Origin: JAIVGZ01 sp964552205
GTDB lineage: Bacteria; Pseudomonadota; Gammaproteobacteria; Natronospirales; JAIVGZ01
DNA: 64,000 nucleotides
Direction: 5' to 3'
NCBI GenBank assembly: GCA_964552205.1
Contig: CAZKFT010000006.1
Span: 1-64,000, forward strand
The notes beneath the pieces were generated by a model. It was not told the origin of the DNA. It did not search any database and saw only the letters and a program-made list of their open reading frames with translations. The position numbers and the translations under genes were made by a program. Of this stretch, positions 1 through 8,744 are shown one piece after another (position 1 is the stretch's first letter; each line of letters opens with the position of its first letter).

Positions 1-113
1 CGCGCCCCTCGCGCGGCAGCGTCACGGATGCCGGCAACGGTAGCTGCCTGGTTTGCGGCATGGTCATCGCCACAGGCCTGTTGAATCAGGCCGACAGTCA
101 GGACTTTGGACAT
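1..113 (-). CDS. aguB: N-carbamoylputrescine amidase, 5' end only
   Basis: Only the first 37 codons are in the window; the gene runs off the left edge. The reading begins MSKVLTVGLIQQACGDD, the typical first strand of carbon-nitrogen hydrolases of the AguB type, and is preceded by a GGAGG Shine-Dalgarno six bases before the ATG. The start lies inside the end of the agmatine deiminase gene (16-base overlap), so the two are translationally coupled. Together they would convert agmatine through N-carbamoylputrescine to putrescine, with this enzyme doing the second step. The family call rests on the short N-terminus plus the neighbour; the catalytic Glu-Lys-Cys lies outside the window. Confidence 0.8.
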   Translation of the reverse strand, partial: MSKVLTVGLIQQACGDDHAANQAATVAGIRDAAARGA

Positions 114-1159
114 ACGCCCTCCGGAAGCTGCATGGTCACGCAATGGAGGCTGCCATACTGGTGCACGATGGGCAAACCGTCGAGCATGACGATGTCATGT
201 GCAGGGAAGCATTCCTCAAGAAGCGCCGCCGCGACCGCATCAGCAGGATCATTGTAGGCGGGAATCAGGACTGCTCCATTGATGATGAGGAAGTTGGCAT
301 AGCTTGCTGGGAGCCGTTTGCCATCCTCGTCGTGTTTGGCGCGTGGCAAGGGCAGCGCAACCAATTTGTATGGCTCGCCTGCTAGCGTTCTCAGCGCAGC
401 CAGCTCCTTGCCCATAGCCCGCAAGGGCTCATGATGTTCGTCCGAGTCGTCATCACAATCCTGCCAGACAATGGTGCGGGTGTCGCAGAACCGCGCCAGT
501 GTGTCGATGTGACCGTCGGTGTCGTCCCCGGACAGTCCACCATTCTCCAACCAGATGACGCGTTCCACGCCAAACAAGGTCTGAAGCATCATGTCGATGT
601 CGGCGCGTCCCCAACCGGGATTCCGTTGCGGGGACAGCAAACAACTACTGGTTGTCAGCAGGGTACCTGCGCCGTCGGTTTCGATGGAGCCACCCTCGAG
701 TACAAAGTCGTGGGTTTCTATATCGGTCTTGCCGAATGCACCCATGGAGTGCAGTCGACCGGTCAGCAGATTGTCCTGGGTCGCATCGTACTTCGCCCCC
801 CAACCGTTGAAAGTGAAATCCAGAAGCACTGGATGCCCATCCCTTATGACCGTAATCGGGCCGTGGTCCCTCACCCAGGCATCATCGGCTGGCGCGCGAA
901 AGAATCGGATTCTCGACAAGTTCCCACCACCGTCATCAATCGCGGTGCGGACTCTTGCCTCATGGGCGGCATCACGCACGGTGACCAGCAAATACTGCCG
1001 CCGGGAGACTTCCCGGGCGATGCCTGCGAACGCACGGTCGACCTGGTCCAGCCACCGCCACCAGTCCGCATCTTCGTGGGGCCAGGTGAGCATGACGGCA
1101 CTCTGCGGCGCCCATTCGGGCGGCAGCCATCCGGGAGAAAATTGGCGTTCAGTGTCCAT
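98..1159 (-). CDS. aguA: Agmatine deiminase (peptidyl-arginine deiminase family)
   Basis: A cytoplasmic enzyme of about 353 residues that hydrolyses agmatine to N-carbamoylputrescine and ammonia. It shows the family's WPHEDADWW segment near the N-terminus, the EGGSIETDG block, HIDTLARF with the conserved His, and the nucleophilic Cys in GSLHCVTMQ close to the C-terminus. An in-frame GTG at 1177 would add six residues (MYPSRA); ATG 1159 gives the more family-like MDTERQF start, but neither has a good ribosome site. It lies upstream of aguB with overlapping ends and diverges from lolC across about 50 bases. Family identification is firm; the exact start is not. Confidence 0.9.
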   Translation of the reverse strand: MDTERQFSPGWLPPEWAPQSAVMLTWPHEDADWWRWLDQVDRAFAGIAREVSRRQYLLVTVRDAAHEARVRTAIDDGGGNLSRIRFFRAPADDAWVRDHGPITVIRDGHPVLLDFTFNGWGAKYDATQDNLLTGRLHSMGAFGKTDIETHDFVLEGGSIETDGAGTLLTTSSCLLSPQRNPGWGRADIDMMLQTLFGVERVIWLENGGLSGDDTDGHIDTLARFCDTRTIVWQDCDDDSDEHHEPLRAMGKELAALRTLAGEPYKLVALPLPRAKHDEDGKRLPASYANFLIINGAVLIPAYNDPADAVAAALLEECFPAHDIVMLDGLPIVHQYGSLHCVTMQLPEGVCPKS

Positions 1160-1197
1160 CGCGCGCGAAGGATACACCAGCGGCTGGGCGAAGCATA

Positions 1198-1203
1198 TAG
1201 AAT
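1198..1203 (+). promoter_or_regulatory. Candidate -10 box abutting the lolC start
   Basis: TAGAAT lies six bases before the lolC ATG, so transcription would begin at or near the start codon. No convincing -35 hexamer is seen 16-18 bases upstream and no clear Shine-Dalgarno is present. One of a recurring set of such sites in this window. Confidence 0.35.
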
Positions 1204-1209
1204 GGGACC

Positions 1210-2457
1210 ATGTTCCATCCCTACGAGCTGTTCGTCGGCCTGCGGTACCTGCGCGCCAAGCGCCGCAACCACTTCATCTCCTTTATCTCGCTCATTTCCA
1301 TGGCCGGGATAGCTGTCGGCGTCATGGCATTGATTACCGTCCTGAGTGTCATGAATGGATTTGAGAAGGAGCTGCGCGAGCGGGTGCTGGGCATGGCCTC
1401 CCACGCGACCATTTCCAGTTTCGAAGGCGGCTTGGAGGACTGGGAATCATTGCGGGACATCGCTATGGAGCACCCGAGCATCGTAGGGGCGGCGCCGTAT
1501 GTTCAGGGTGAGGGGATGCTCACCCTGGGTAGCGACCTGTCGGGAACGCTGATTCGGGGCGTGTTGCCTGCCGAGGAACCGAAGGTTGCCGAAATCGGCG
1601 ACAAGATGGTTCGCGGGCGGCTTGATGATTTGGAACCGGGGGCATGGCGCATCATTCTTGGTGCTGCGCTCGCCCGAGCGCTCGGTGCCGACATCGGGGA
1701 TCGGGTTGTGTTGATGGTTCCACAGGCCACGATGACACCAGCAGGCATCTGGCCCAGACATCGGGCGTTCACAGTTTCCGGAATCTTCGAAGTGGGCATG
1801 CACGAGTATGACCGTAGTCTCGCGTTCATCCACATGGACGATGCATCGACCTTGTTCGGACTTCGCGGCGCAGCATCGGGCGTACGTCTGAAGATGGATG
1901 ACATGCTTCGTGCGCCGTGGGTGGCACGCGAGATTTCCGGGCAGATGGATGGATTCCATTATGTGAGTGATTGGACGCGCCAACATGCCAACCTGTTCAG
2001 GGCAATCCAGACAGAAAAGACGGTGATGTTTGTCATTCTCGCCCTGATTGTGGGGGTTGCGGCTTTCAACATCGTTTCCACGCTGGTCATGGTGGTGACC
2101 GACAAACAGGCGGATATTGCCATTCTTCGGACGCTGGGCGCGCGGCCACGCTCCATCATGGCGGTATTCATGGTCCAGGGCAGCATCATCGGGATATTCG
2201 GTACATTACTCGGCATCGTGGCGGGCATCGCATTGGCGCTGAATGTTGAAACCGTTGTCCCCATCATCGAACGTGCACTCGGATTCCAGGTGTTGCCGCC
2301 GGATGTTTACTACATCAGCACACTGCCGTCCGACCTGCAGGTGTATGACGTGTTCCGGATTGGGGTAGTGGCTCTGGTGCTGGCCCTTGTTTCCACTGTT
2401 TATCCCGCCTGGCGTGCAGCTCGCACCGAGCCCGCGGAGGCCTTGCGCTATGAGTGA
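1210..2457 (+). CDS. lolC: Lipoprotein-releasing ABC transporter permease (LolC/LolE family)
   Basis: Inner-membrane permease of 415 residues for the transporter that extracts mature lipoproteins from the inner membrane and passes them to LolA. One membrane segment lies at about residues 25-48, then a large periplasmic domain to about 270, then three segments near 275-300, 320-345 and 380-400, the usual LolC/LolE layout. The C-terminus reads WRAARTEPAEALRYE, matching the family's end. It overlaps lolD by eight bases. Only one permease gene is present here, whereas E. coli has lolC and lolE on either side of lolD, so a LolDF-like homodimer is possible. LolC versus LolE/LolF cannot be settled from the sequence alone. 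Confidence 0.9.
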   Translation: MFHPYELFVGLRYLRAKRRNHFISFISLISMAGIAVGVMALITVLSVMNGFEKELRERVLGMASHATISSFEGGLEDWESLRDIAMEHPSIVGAAPYVQGEGMLTLGSDLSGTLIRGVLPAEEPKVAEIGDKMVRGRLDDLEPGAWRIILGAALARALGADIGDRVVLMVPQATMTPAGIWPRHRAFTVSGIFEVGMHEYDRSLAFIHMDDASTLFGLRGAASGVRLKMDDMLRAPWVAREISGQMDGFHYVSDWTRQHANLFRAIQTEKTVMFVILALIVGVAAFNIVSTLVMVVTDKQADIAILRTLGARPRSIMAVFMVQGSIIGIFGTLLGIVAGIALALNVETVVPIIERALGFQVLPPDVYYISTLPSDLQVYDVFRIGVVALVLALVSTVYPAWRAARTEPAEALRYE

Positions 2458-3136
2458 GCCAGTCATCGCTGCTAGAGGGTTGTCGCGGCTGTTCGACGAC
2501 GCTGGGCGTCCAGTTGAAGTCCTGTCCGGGTTGGACCTGGTTGTCGAACGCGGGGAAACGGTGGCCATCGTTGGCGCTTCGGGTTCCGGGAAAAGCACGC
2601 TGTTGCATTTGCTGGGTGGACTCGATCTGCCAACGGCGGGAGAGGTTGTGGTTGATGGGCACACGATGGCTGCGCTGAACGATGCGGAGCGGGGCGATCT
2701 TCGCAATCGCGCTCTGGGTTTCGTGTATCAGTTCCATCATCTGCTACCGGAGTTCTCCGCGGTAGAAAACGTGGCGATGCCACTTCTGATACGCGGAATG
2801 GAGGTAGGACAGGCGGGTGAGGCTGCTGCTGCACTGCTGGTGAGGGTTGGCTTGGCGGACCGACTCGAGCACAAGCCCGGGCAACTGTCTGGGGGTGAGC
2901 GCCAACGCGCCGCCGTGGCTCGGGCCCTGATTACCAGACCCGTCTGTGTACTGGCCGATGAACCGACCGGCAACCTGGATGAAAGTACAGCCGCCCAGGT
3001 TTTTGAATTGATGGTGGAACTGAATCGTGATTTTGGAACGAGCTTGGTGGTGGTGACCCACGATTTGAGGCTCGCGTCAAAAATGACACGAGTTCTTCAG
3101 TTGCAAGGTGGCAAGCTGACCCCGATCAGCGCTTGA
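2450..3136 (+). CDS. lolD: Lipoprotein-releasing ABC transporter ATP-binding protein
   Basis: ATPase subunit of the Lol exporter, 228 residues, the normal LolD length. Visible motifs are Walker A GASGSGKST, Q-loop VYQFHHLLPEF, the signature LSGGERQR, Walker B VLADEPTGNLD and the switch His in VVTHD. The chosen ATG at 2450 overlaps the end of lolC by eight bases and gives MSEPVIAARGLSR; the frame is open further upstream, but that part lies inside lolC. The gene ends in an 11-base tail-to-tail overlap with the DUF2062 gene on the other strand. Confidence 0.95.
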   Translation: MSEPVIAARGLSRLFDDAGRPVEVLSGLDLVVERGETVAIVGASGSGKSTLLHLLGGLDLPTAGEVVVDGHTMAALNDAERGDLRNRALGFVYQFHHLLPEFSAVENVAMPLLIRGMEVGQAGEAAAALLVRVGLADRLEHKPGQLSGGERQRAAVARALITRPVCVLADEPTGNLDESTAAQVFELMVELNRDFGTSLVVVTHDLRLASKMTRVLQLQGGKLTPISA

Positions 3137-3671
3137 GCAGTTCCCGAGAGGCGCGGCGCCTGCCTGCGGCCTGTATTCTGTGGAACTTGCGTACCAGCGC
3201 CCAGTGCCACAGCACGTCGAGCGCAAAATATCCCAAGGTCGCAGTAAACACACCCATCACCAGAGAGCCGAGCAGGAAGGGTCGCCAAACTCGCAGCCAC
3301 TCAGCAGCTAGCCACTCCATGTTCAACTCCAGTCCAAAACTACCGCTATCTCCGCCAAGCAGGAACAATCCCATCCGGTAGGCGATGTAGAACATGGGGA
3401 CTGCCGTCAGGGGGTTGGAAATCCAGACTGCAGCAACCGCCAAGGGCAGGTGAACGCGGATGACCAGCGCAGTGAGCGCCGCTAGGGCCATCTGGAATGG
3501 GAGTGGCATCCACGCCATGAAGAACCCAACCGCCAGTGCCATCGCCGCCCCGTGCCGGTCCAGGCGCCACAGTGACGGATCATGGGCTACTGCACCGAAT
3601 GGGCGCAGGAACCACTTCTGTGCCAACTGGCTCCTTCGAAGGGACAGCTTCCTTATGACCTTGATGGGCAT
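3126..3671 (-). CDS. DUF2062 family membrane protein
   Basis: A small integral membrane protein of 181 residues with the DUF2062 hallmarks PLPFQM near residue 57 and SNPLTAVPMF near 84. Three or four hydrophobic segments are seen (about 40-75, 80-105, 130-155). The C-terminus is strongly basic. DUF2062 genes are commonly found beside comEC and exbD in gammaproteobacteria, as here, but no biochemical role is established that I can state. It reads away from comEC and converges on lolD with overlapping stops. Confidence 0.85.
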   Translation of the reverse strand: MPIKVIRKLSLRRSQLAQKWFLRPFGAVAHDPSLWRLDRHGAAMALAVGFFMAWMPLPFQMALAALTALVIRVHLPLAVAAVWISNPLTAVPMFYIAYRMGLFLLGGDSGSFGLELNMEWLAAEWLRVWRPFLLGSLVMGVFTATLGYFALDVLWHWALVRKFHRIQAAGRRRASRELLKR

Positions 3672-3710
3672 GCGTATAGCATAGCGTGGTCATGGACACA
3701 GGGAAGTGTC

Positions 3711-5984
3711 ATGTGGAAGCGATTGAGCTGTTTTGTTGCCGGAGTGTGCGCATTCCACCTGTCTCCGGCGGTACCGCCATCCTGGCTGATTATCGCTGGC
3801 GGCATACTGGCAATCTGCGGATGGCGCCGCGCGCCGATGTTGTCTGCCGCGCTGGCGGGTGTTGTACTTGCGTCCGCGTCTGCGGAGCTTGTTCTGGCTG
3901 ACCGTTGGCCACTCGAGCGCCATGGCGAGGACATCCTCGTCACGGGGAGGGTTGCATCACTTCCGGACGTTGTCGCACTCGGCGGGCGATTCCTGTTTGT
4001 TCCCGACGCGGACTTGCACCCCGACCTTCCCAGGCGCATCCGCGTCTCCTGGTTCCTTGAAGAATCGCTGCCGAAGGCCGGGAGCGCGTGGCGCATGACC
4101 TTGCGTATGAGGGCCCCGCGCGGAACCTTGAACCCAGGAGGTTTCGACTATGAACAGTGGCTGACCGCCAGACGCATAGGTGCGACCGCAACGGTCAGAC
4201 CGGTGCCGTCACCAATTCAGATATCGAGTGCCACTCCGGCCGATTGGTTGTCTGTTCGCGCGCGGATTGACCAAGGGCTCCTGTCGGCTATCGGTGCTCA
4301 TGAACGCCGGGGCGTGGTGCGGGGTCTCGCATTGGGCGAGCGCGGAGAACTAGGGCCGGAGGAGTGGGAGGTGTTTGCACGGACGGGGACTGCGCACCTG
4401 ATGGCAATCTCAGGCCTGCATGTCGGCATGGTCGCAGCGACCATCTTCTTGCTGGTAGGGATGTTCTCCAGACGCATCCCTGTATTCGCTCCATTCAGCC
4501 GCGAGATTGGCGTTGTGGCGGGACTTCTCGCTGCGAGCTTGTACGCAGCCCTTGCCGGCTTCGCCATTCCGACCCGGAGAGCGCTGTGCATGTTGGCCGT
4601 CGCCGCGATTCTGTTACTGCGCAGACGGCAGGGCTTGGCGTTCACCGCATGGGTGGTCGCGATGGCCCTGGTGCTACTGACGGATCCCTTGGCACCGCTG
4701 ACCATCGGGTTCTGGTTGTCATTCGGGGCGGTTGGGGTCATCAGTTGGGCGATGATGAACCGGCGTGGGTCGGCCACGGCAATATCGGGACTTCTTAGGG
4801 TGCAGTGGGCGGTTGCCCTCGGTTTGGCGCCGTTGACGCTTTGGTTCTTCCAGCGTGGTTCACTGATTGCGCCCGTTGCCAATCTGTTGGCGGTGCCCCT
4901 GTTCACAATGCTGATTGTGCCCGCAGTGCTGTTTGGAGCGCTGCTTTCTGTCGTCCTGCCTGTGTTGGCGGTTCCGTGGTTCGGCGTACTTGGGTTGTTA
5001 TTGGATGTCGTATGGGCCGGTTTGGAGAGTCTGGCTGGGATGCCCTTCGCGCAAAGGTTTACTGCCAAGCCGCCGGTTGGCTGGATTGTGCTCGCGACAG
5101 CTGGAGCGTGCCTGCTACTCATGCCGCAAGGGCTGCCCGGTCGCACATTGTTCGGGCTTGGATTGTTTCTGCCGATGCTGTTCTGGATGCCAGACCGGCC
5201 AGAACCGGGAGGATGGCAGCTCACGGTTCTGGAGGTCGGGCAGGGATTGGCGGCGGTTGTGCGCACACGCAACGGTGTTCTGGTCTACGACACCGGGCCT
5301 GCCTATGGTAGTGGTCTGGATGCAGGAGCAAGGTATCTGGTGCCGTTTCTGCGCGCTCAGGGCGTGAAGACAATTGACCTGCTCGTTGTCAGTCATCCAC
5401 ATCGCGATCACGATGGCGGTGTGGCCTCCCTGTTGGATGCGTTTCCGGGCACGCCGCGAATCGCGGGTGAGGACCTCACTTGTCACAAAGGCCAATCTTG
5501 GCGATGGGACGGTGTTCATTTTCGAATGCTTCACCCCACCTCCACTCACCATGGCAACCCCAATCTCGTTTCCTGTGTCCTTGAAGTCAGGAGCCAGGCA
5601 GGGAGTCTGCTCCTGCCAGGTGATATCGAATGGCCAACTGAGCTGGAGTTGGCTCATCCCGCCGAAGCCCTGCAACCAGTGGATGTGCTGGTGGTTGCCC
5701 ATCACGGCAGCGCGACCTCCTCAATCCAGCGATTTGTCCAAAGAACGCGGCCTCGGTGGGCGCTGGTGCCTGCCGGGTTTGCGAATCGCTGGCGATTTCC
5801 CGATCCGAGGGTGGTTGCTCGGTTGGAGCAGGTTGATGCCAACGTCCTCGTAGTGGGCGATGTGGGCGCAGTGACCGTGTCTGCCAAGCCGGGTCAGGGC
5901 GTCCTTCCGCCTGTTACGGAAAGAGACCGGACGCGGCGTTGGTGGCGGACTTTGCTATCATCCGCAGAACGCGGCAACGGATGA
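3711..5984 (+). CDS. comEC: DNA internalization competence protein ComEC/Rec2
   Basis: A polytopic inner-membrane protein of 757 residues that in competent bacteria forms the channel for single-stranded DNA. It has an N-terminal DUF4131-like soluble part, the central Competence domain with many membrane helices (about 230-490; TGTAHLMAISGLHVGM is the conserved entry motif), and a C-terminal metallo-beta-lactamase-like domain with HPHRDHDGG starting at about His562 and a second His block at VAHHGS. The start at ATG 3711 gives MWKRLSCF and follows a GGGAAG sequence; the frame is open upstream but that part has no family character. The E. coli counterpart, ycaI, also precedes msbA. Uptake function is inferred from family only. 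Confidence 0.92.
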   Translation: MWKRLSCFVAGVCAFHLSPAVPPSWLIIAGGILAICGWRRAPMLSAALAGVVLASASAELVLADRWPLERHGEDILVTGRVASLPDVVALGGRFLFVPDADLHPDLPRRIRVSWFLEESLPKAGSAWRMTLRMRAPRGTLNPGGFDYEQWLTARRIGATATVRPVPSPIQISSATPADWLSVRARIDQGLLSAIGAHERRGVVRGLALGERGELGPEEWEVFARTGTAHLMAISGLHVGMVAATIFLLVGMFSRRIPVFAPFSREIGVVAGLLAASLYAALAGFAIPTRRALCMLAVAAILLLRRRQGLAFTAWVVAMALVLLTDPLAPLTIGFWLSFGAVGVISWAMMNRRGSATAISGLLRVQWAVALGLAPLTLWFFQRGSLIAPVANLLAVPLFTMLIVPAVLFGALLSVVLPVLAVPWFGVLGLLLDVVWAGLESLAGMPFAQRFTAKPPVGWIVLATAGACLLLMPQGLPGRTLFGLGLFLPMLFWMPDRPEPGGWQLTVLEVGQGLAAVVRTRNGVLVYDTGPAYGSGLDAGARYLVPFLRAQGVKTIDLLVVSHPHRDHDGGVASLLDAFPGTPRIAGEDLTCHKGQSWRWDGVHFRMLHPTSTHHGNPNLVSCVLEVRSQAGSLLLPGDIEWPTELELAHPAEALQPVDVLVVAHHGSATSSIQRFVQRTRPRWALVPAGFANRWRFPDPRVVARLEQVDANVLVVGDVGAVTVSAKPGQGVLPPVTERDRTRRWWRTLLSSAERGNG

Positions 5985-5990
5985 CAGGGT

Positions 5991-6599
5991 ATGCTCGAGC
6001 TGGTACAGGCAGGGGGTTGGCTGATGCTGCCTATCCTGCTGAGTTCAATCATCGCGATCGGCATCATTGCTGAGCGACTTTGGTTCCTGCAAAGGGATCG
6101 CGTCATCCCGACTCACTTGGTAGGGCAGGTCAGGCAGCGCATATCGCTACAGCAGCTGGACGCAGGTTTCATTGATGCGCTGCGTGGCAGTTCACCCTTG
6201 GGTCGGGTTCTCGCAGCCGGTCTCGCAAACCGGCACCAACCGCGTGAGATCGTCAAGGAAAGCATCGAGGACACCGGCCGCCATGTTGTCCACGAGCTAG
6301 AGCGCTATCTGAACTCACTTGGGACTATCGCGGCAATCGCCCCGCTACTTGGATTGCTCGGCACCGTGATTGGCATGGTCAAGGTATTTACGGCAATCAC
6401 AGTTCACGGTGTCGGCAATCCCGGAGTTCTGGCCGGTGGCATCTCGGAGGCCCTGATCACGACTGCTGCGGGTTTGTCCGTCGCCATTCCTGCCCTTATC
6501 GGCTATCGCTTCCTGCGTGGGCGTGTGGAGGAGCTGGTGGTTTTCATGGAGCAGGAGGCCATGTTGCTGATTGAGGTGCTCCAAGGTCCTCCCAGATGA
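5991..6599 (+). CDS. exbB: MotA/TolQ/ExbB proton channel family protein
   Basis: Inner-membrane proton channel subunit of 202 residues. A short N-terminal segment leads to membrane helix one (about 8-28), a cytoplasmic region, then two helices at about 110-135 and 150-175 with the family's GLLGTVIGM and ALITTAAGLSVAIPA motifs. It overlaps exbD by four bases (ATGA) and both sit between comEC and msbA. With ExbD it would energise an outer-membrane process through a TonB-like partner, but no tonB or tol gene is in the window. ExbB is favoured over TolQ because tolA, tolB and pal are absent here; the distinction is inference. Confidence 0.88.
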   Translation: MLELVQAGGWLMLPILLSSIIAIGIIAERLWFLQRDRVIPTHLVGQVRQRISLQQLDAGFIDALRGSSPLGRVLAAGLANRHQPREIVKESIEDTGRHVVHELERYLNSLGTIAAIAPLLGLLGTVIGMVKVFTAITVHGVGNPGVLAGGISEALITTAAGLSVAIPALIGYRFLRGRVEELVVFMEQEAMLLIEVLQGPPR

Positions 6600-7015
6600 A
6601 CCTTTCCCCAAGACGACGAGAGGAACCAGAGGTCAATCTCACCTCCATGATTGACGTCGTCTTCCTGTTGCTGATCTTCTTTATGGTCAGTACCAGCTTC
6701 ATCCGTGAGGCATCGTTGAGTCTGCAACTGCCAACGGCCACGTCGGACCCAGTACTTGAGCAGGGCACTCCTGTGGAGGTGGTGGTGGGTGCTGACGGCC
6801 GCTATTTCTTCGGTAATGAGGAGCTGGTGAATACCACCTTGGCTGCATTGCGGGCTGCGCTATTGAATGCAGCCGACTCGGATACCGACCGCACAATCCT
6901 GATTCGTGCAGACGCGCGTGCACCGCACCAAGCGGTAGTTACCGTGATGGATGCGGCTGGGCGAGCAGGATTCTCCCGCGTCAGCATCATCACCGCTCAG
7001 GAAGACAATGACTGA
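6596..7015 (+). CDS. exbD: ExbD/TolR family biopolymer transport protein
   Basis: Partner of the upstream ExbB-like channel, 139 residues. It has a short cytoplasmic N-terminus (NLSPRRREEPEVNLTSMID), one membrane helix at about residues 20-40 that begins with the conserved proton-carrying Asp of the NLTSMIDVVFLLLIFFM motif, and a periplasmic domain ending in the VMDAAGRAGFSRVSI strand. The start codon overlaps the exbB stop; the end overlaps the msbA start by eight bases. Confidence 0.9.
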   Translation: MNLSPRRREEPEVNLTSMIDVVFLLLIFFMVSTSFIREASLSLQLPTATSDPVLEQGTPVEVVVGADGRYFFGNEELVNTTLAALRAALLNAADSDTDRTILIRADARAPHQAVVTVMDAAGRAGFSRVSIITAQEDND

Positions 7016-8744
7016 TTCACCGCGGGTTCTCCGGCGGTTGCTGGCCTACTTACGACCCTACTGGCTGGTGCTGACCTGCGGAGTCCTCGGGATGGTGGTT
7101 TACGCCGCTTCCCAGCTCGGCTTCACCATTTTGCTCAGGCCATTGGTAGATGGCACCTTCGTAGACCGTGACCCATGGGTCATCACCTGGGTCCCGCTCG
7201 CAATCGTCGCGGTATTCCTGATACGCGGAATAGCGGAGTTCATTTACACATTTTCAATGCAATGGATTGGCAGGATGGTCGTCAAGCGGATGCGTTCAGA
7301 AATGTTCTCCAAGTTGATCGAGCTGCCTACTCGCTACTACGACAATGTTGCTCCTGGCACGCTCGTTTCAAAAATGAGCTACAACATCGAGCAGGTGGCA
7401 GAGGCAACCAGCAAGACAATGGTCACGCTGGTGCGCGATACCCTTACGGTGGTTGCATTGGTGGGGTACCTGTTGTGGCTCAACGCTTTGCTATCCCTGT
7501 TCGTGTTTATTGTGGTGCCAGTGATTATGGGACTGCTACGCAATGTCAACATGCGCTTCAGGCGGTACTCCGCTCGCATCCAGGACTCCATGGGAGATGT
7601 CACCGGTGTCACCACGGAAATTATTGATGGACACAAAGAGGTCAAGACTTTTGGTGGGCAAGCTTATGAGAAGTCTCGTTTCGAGGCTGCCAACGAGGAC
7701 AACCGCCGTCTGAACATGAAACACGGACTGGTCCGGTCCATCGCTGCGCCTGTCGTTCAGGTGCTCGCAGGTACCGCAATTGCCGCGGTCATCTTCTTTG
7801 CGACGCGCCCGTTCATTCTCGAGACCATCACGGTTGGCGGGTTCATTTCATTTCTTGCAGCGTTGTTACTGATAAACCCCGCACTCAAGCACCTGATCAA
7901 CCTCAATGCCCAACTTCAGCAGGGGCTGGCTGCCGCGCAAAGTATTTTCGAGCTAGCGGCAGAGCCGCCGGAGCAAGACGATGGGCGTGAATCCATCACA
8001 AGGGCAAAAGGGGAAGTTGCATTCCGGGATGTCAGGTTCGCCTACGGTGTTGGAACGCCGGAAGTGTTGTCGGGAATCAACTTCGAGGTCAAAGCCGGGC
8101 AAACCGTTGCGCTGGTAGGGCGTTCTGGGAGCGGCAAGACAACGCTCGTCAGCTTGCTGCCGCGGTTCTACGATCCTACCAGTGGCTCGGTTCTGATAGA
8201 CGGCAGGGATGCCAGGTCATATCGCCTCTCGGATCTGAGGGCTCAGATTGCACTGGTCAGTCAACATGTCACGCTGTTCAATGACACCATCGCGCGCAAT
8301 ATCGCGTATGGAAACCTGGGCACGGCGACGGAGTCCGACATTGTCGCCGCGGCGGAAGCAGCTTACGCGATGGATTTTATCCGTCAGTTGCCGCAAGGAC
8401 TGGACACGATAGTCGGTGACAATGGTGTACTCCTGTCCGGTGGACAGCGACAACGCCTTGCCATCGCCCGCGCATTGCTCAAGGATGCTCCCATTCTGAT
8501 TCTTGATGAGGCCACCTCAGCCCTCGACACGGAATCTGAGCGACATATACAGGCCGCTCTCCACAACCTGATGCAATCACGCACGACATTGGTCATAGCA
8601 CATCGTTTGTCCACTGTCGAAAAGGCGGACCGCATCATCGTCCTCGACGCAGGAAGCGTCGCGGAAACGGGGACCCACCAGGAACTACTGGCACGGCAAG
8701 GGTTGTACGCATCGCTACATCGGATGCAATTCAGTGACGCGTAG
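7008..8744 (+). CDS. msbA: Lipid A export ATP-binding/permease protein MsbA
   Basis: A half-type ABC exporter of 578 residues that flips core-lipid A across the inner membrane. The N-terminal half carries six membrane helices (about 15-310); the C-terminal half is the nucleotide-binding domain with Walker A GRSGSGKTT near 371, signature LLSGGQRQR, Walker B ILILDEATSALD and the H-loop VIAHRLS. Length and gene order (directly before lpxK) fit MsbA. The frame is open 19 codons further upstream inside exbD; ATG 7008, giving MTDSPRVLRRLLAYL, is the likely start. Confidence 0.95.
   Translation: MTDSPRVLRRLLAYLRPYWLVLTCGVLGMVVYAASQLGFTILLRPLVDGTFVDRDPWVITWVPLAIVAVFLIRGIAEFIYTFSMQWIGRMVVKRMRSEMFSKLIELPTRYYDNVAPGTLVSKMSYNIEQVAEATSKTMVTLVRDTLTVVALVGYLLWLNALLSLFVFIVVPVIMGLLRNVNMRFRRYSARIQDSMGDVTGVTTEIIDGHKEVKTFGGQAYEKSRFEAANEDNRRLNMKHGLVRSIAAPVVQVLAGTAIAAVIFFATRPFILETITVGGFISFLAALLLINPALKHLINLNAQLQQGLAAAQSIFELAAEPPEQDDGRESITRAKGEVAFRDVRFAYGVGTPEVLSGINFEVKAGQTVALVGRSGSGKTTLVSLLPRFYDPTSGSVLIDGRDARSYRLSDLRAQIALVSQHVTLFNDTIARNIAYGNLGTATESDIVAAAEAAYAMDFIRQLPQGLDTIVGDNGVLLSGGQRQRLAIARALLKDAPILILDEATSALDTESERHIQAALHNLMQSRTTLVIAHRLSTVEKADRIIVLDAGSVAETGTHQELLARQGLYASLHRMQFSDA

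Noticed and set aside
4298..5272. 324-codon minus-strand frame inside comEC
   Set aside because: Composition rich in Ser, Thr, Ala and Arg, typical of antisense to a hydrophobic membrane gene.
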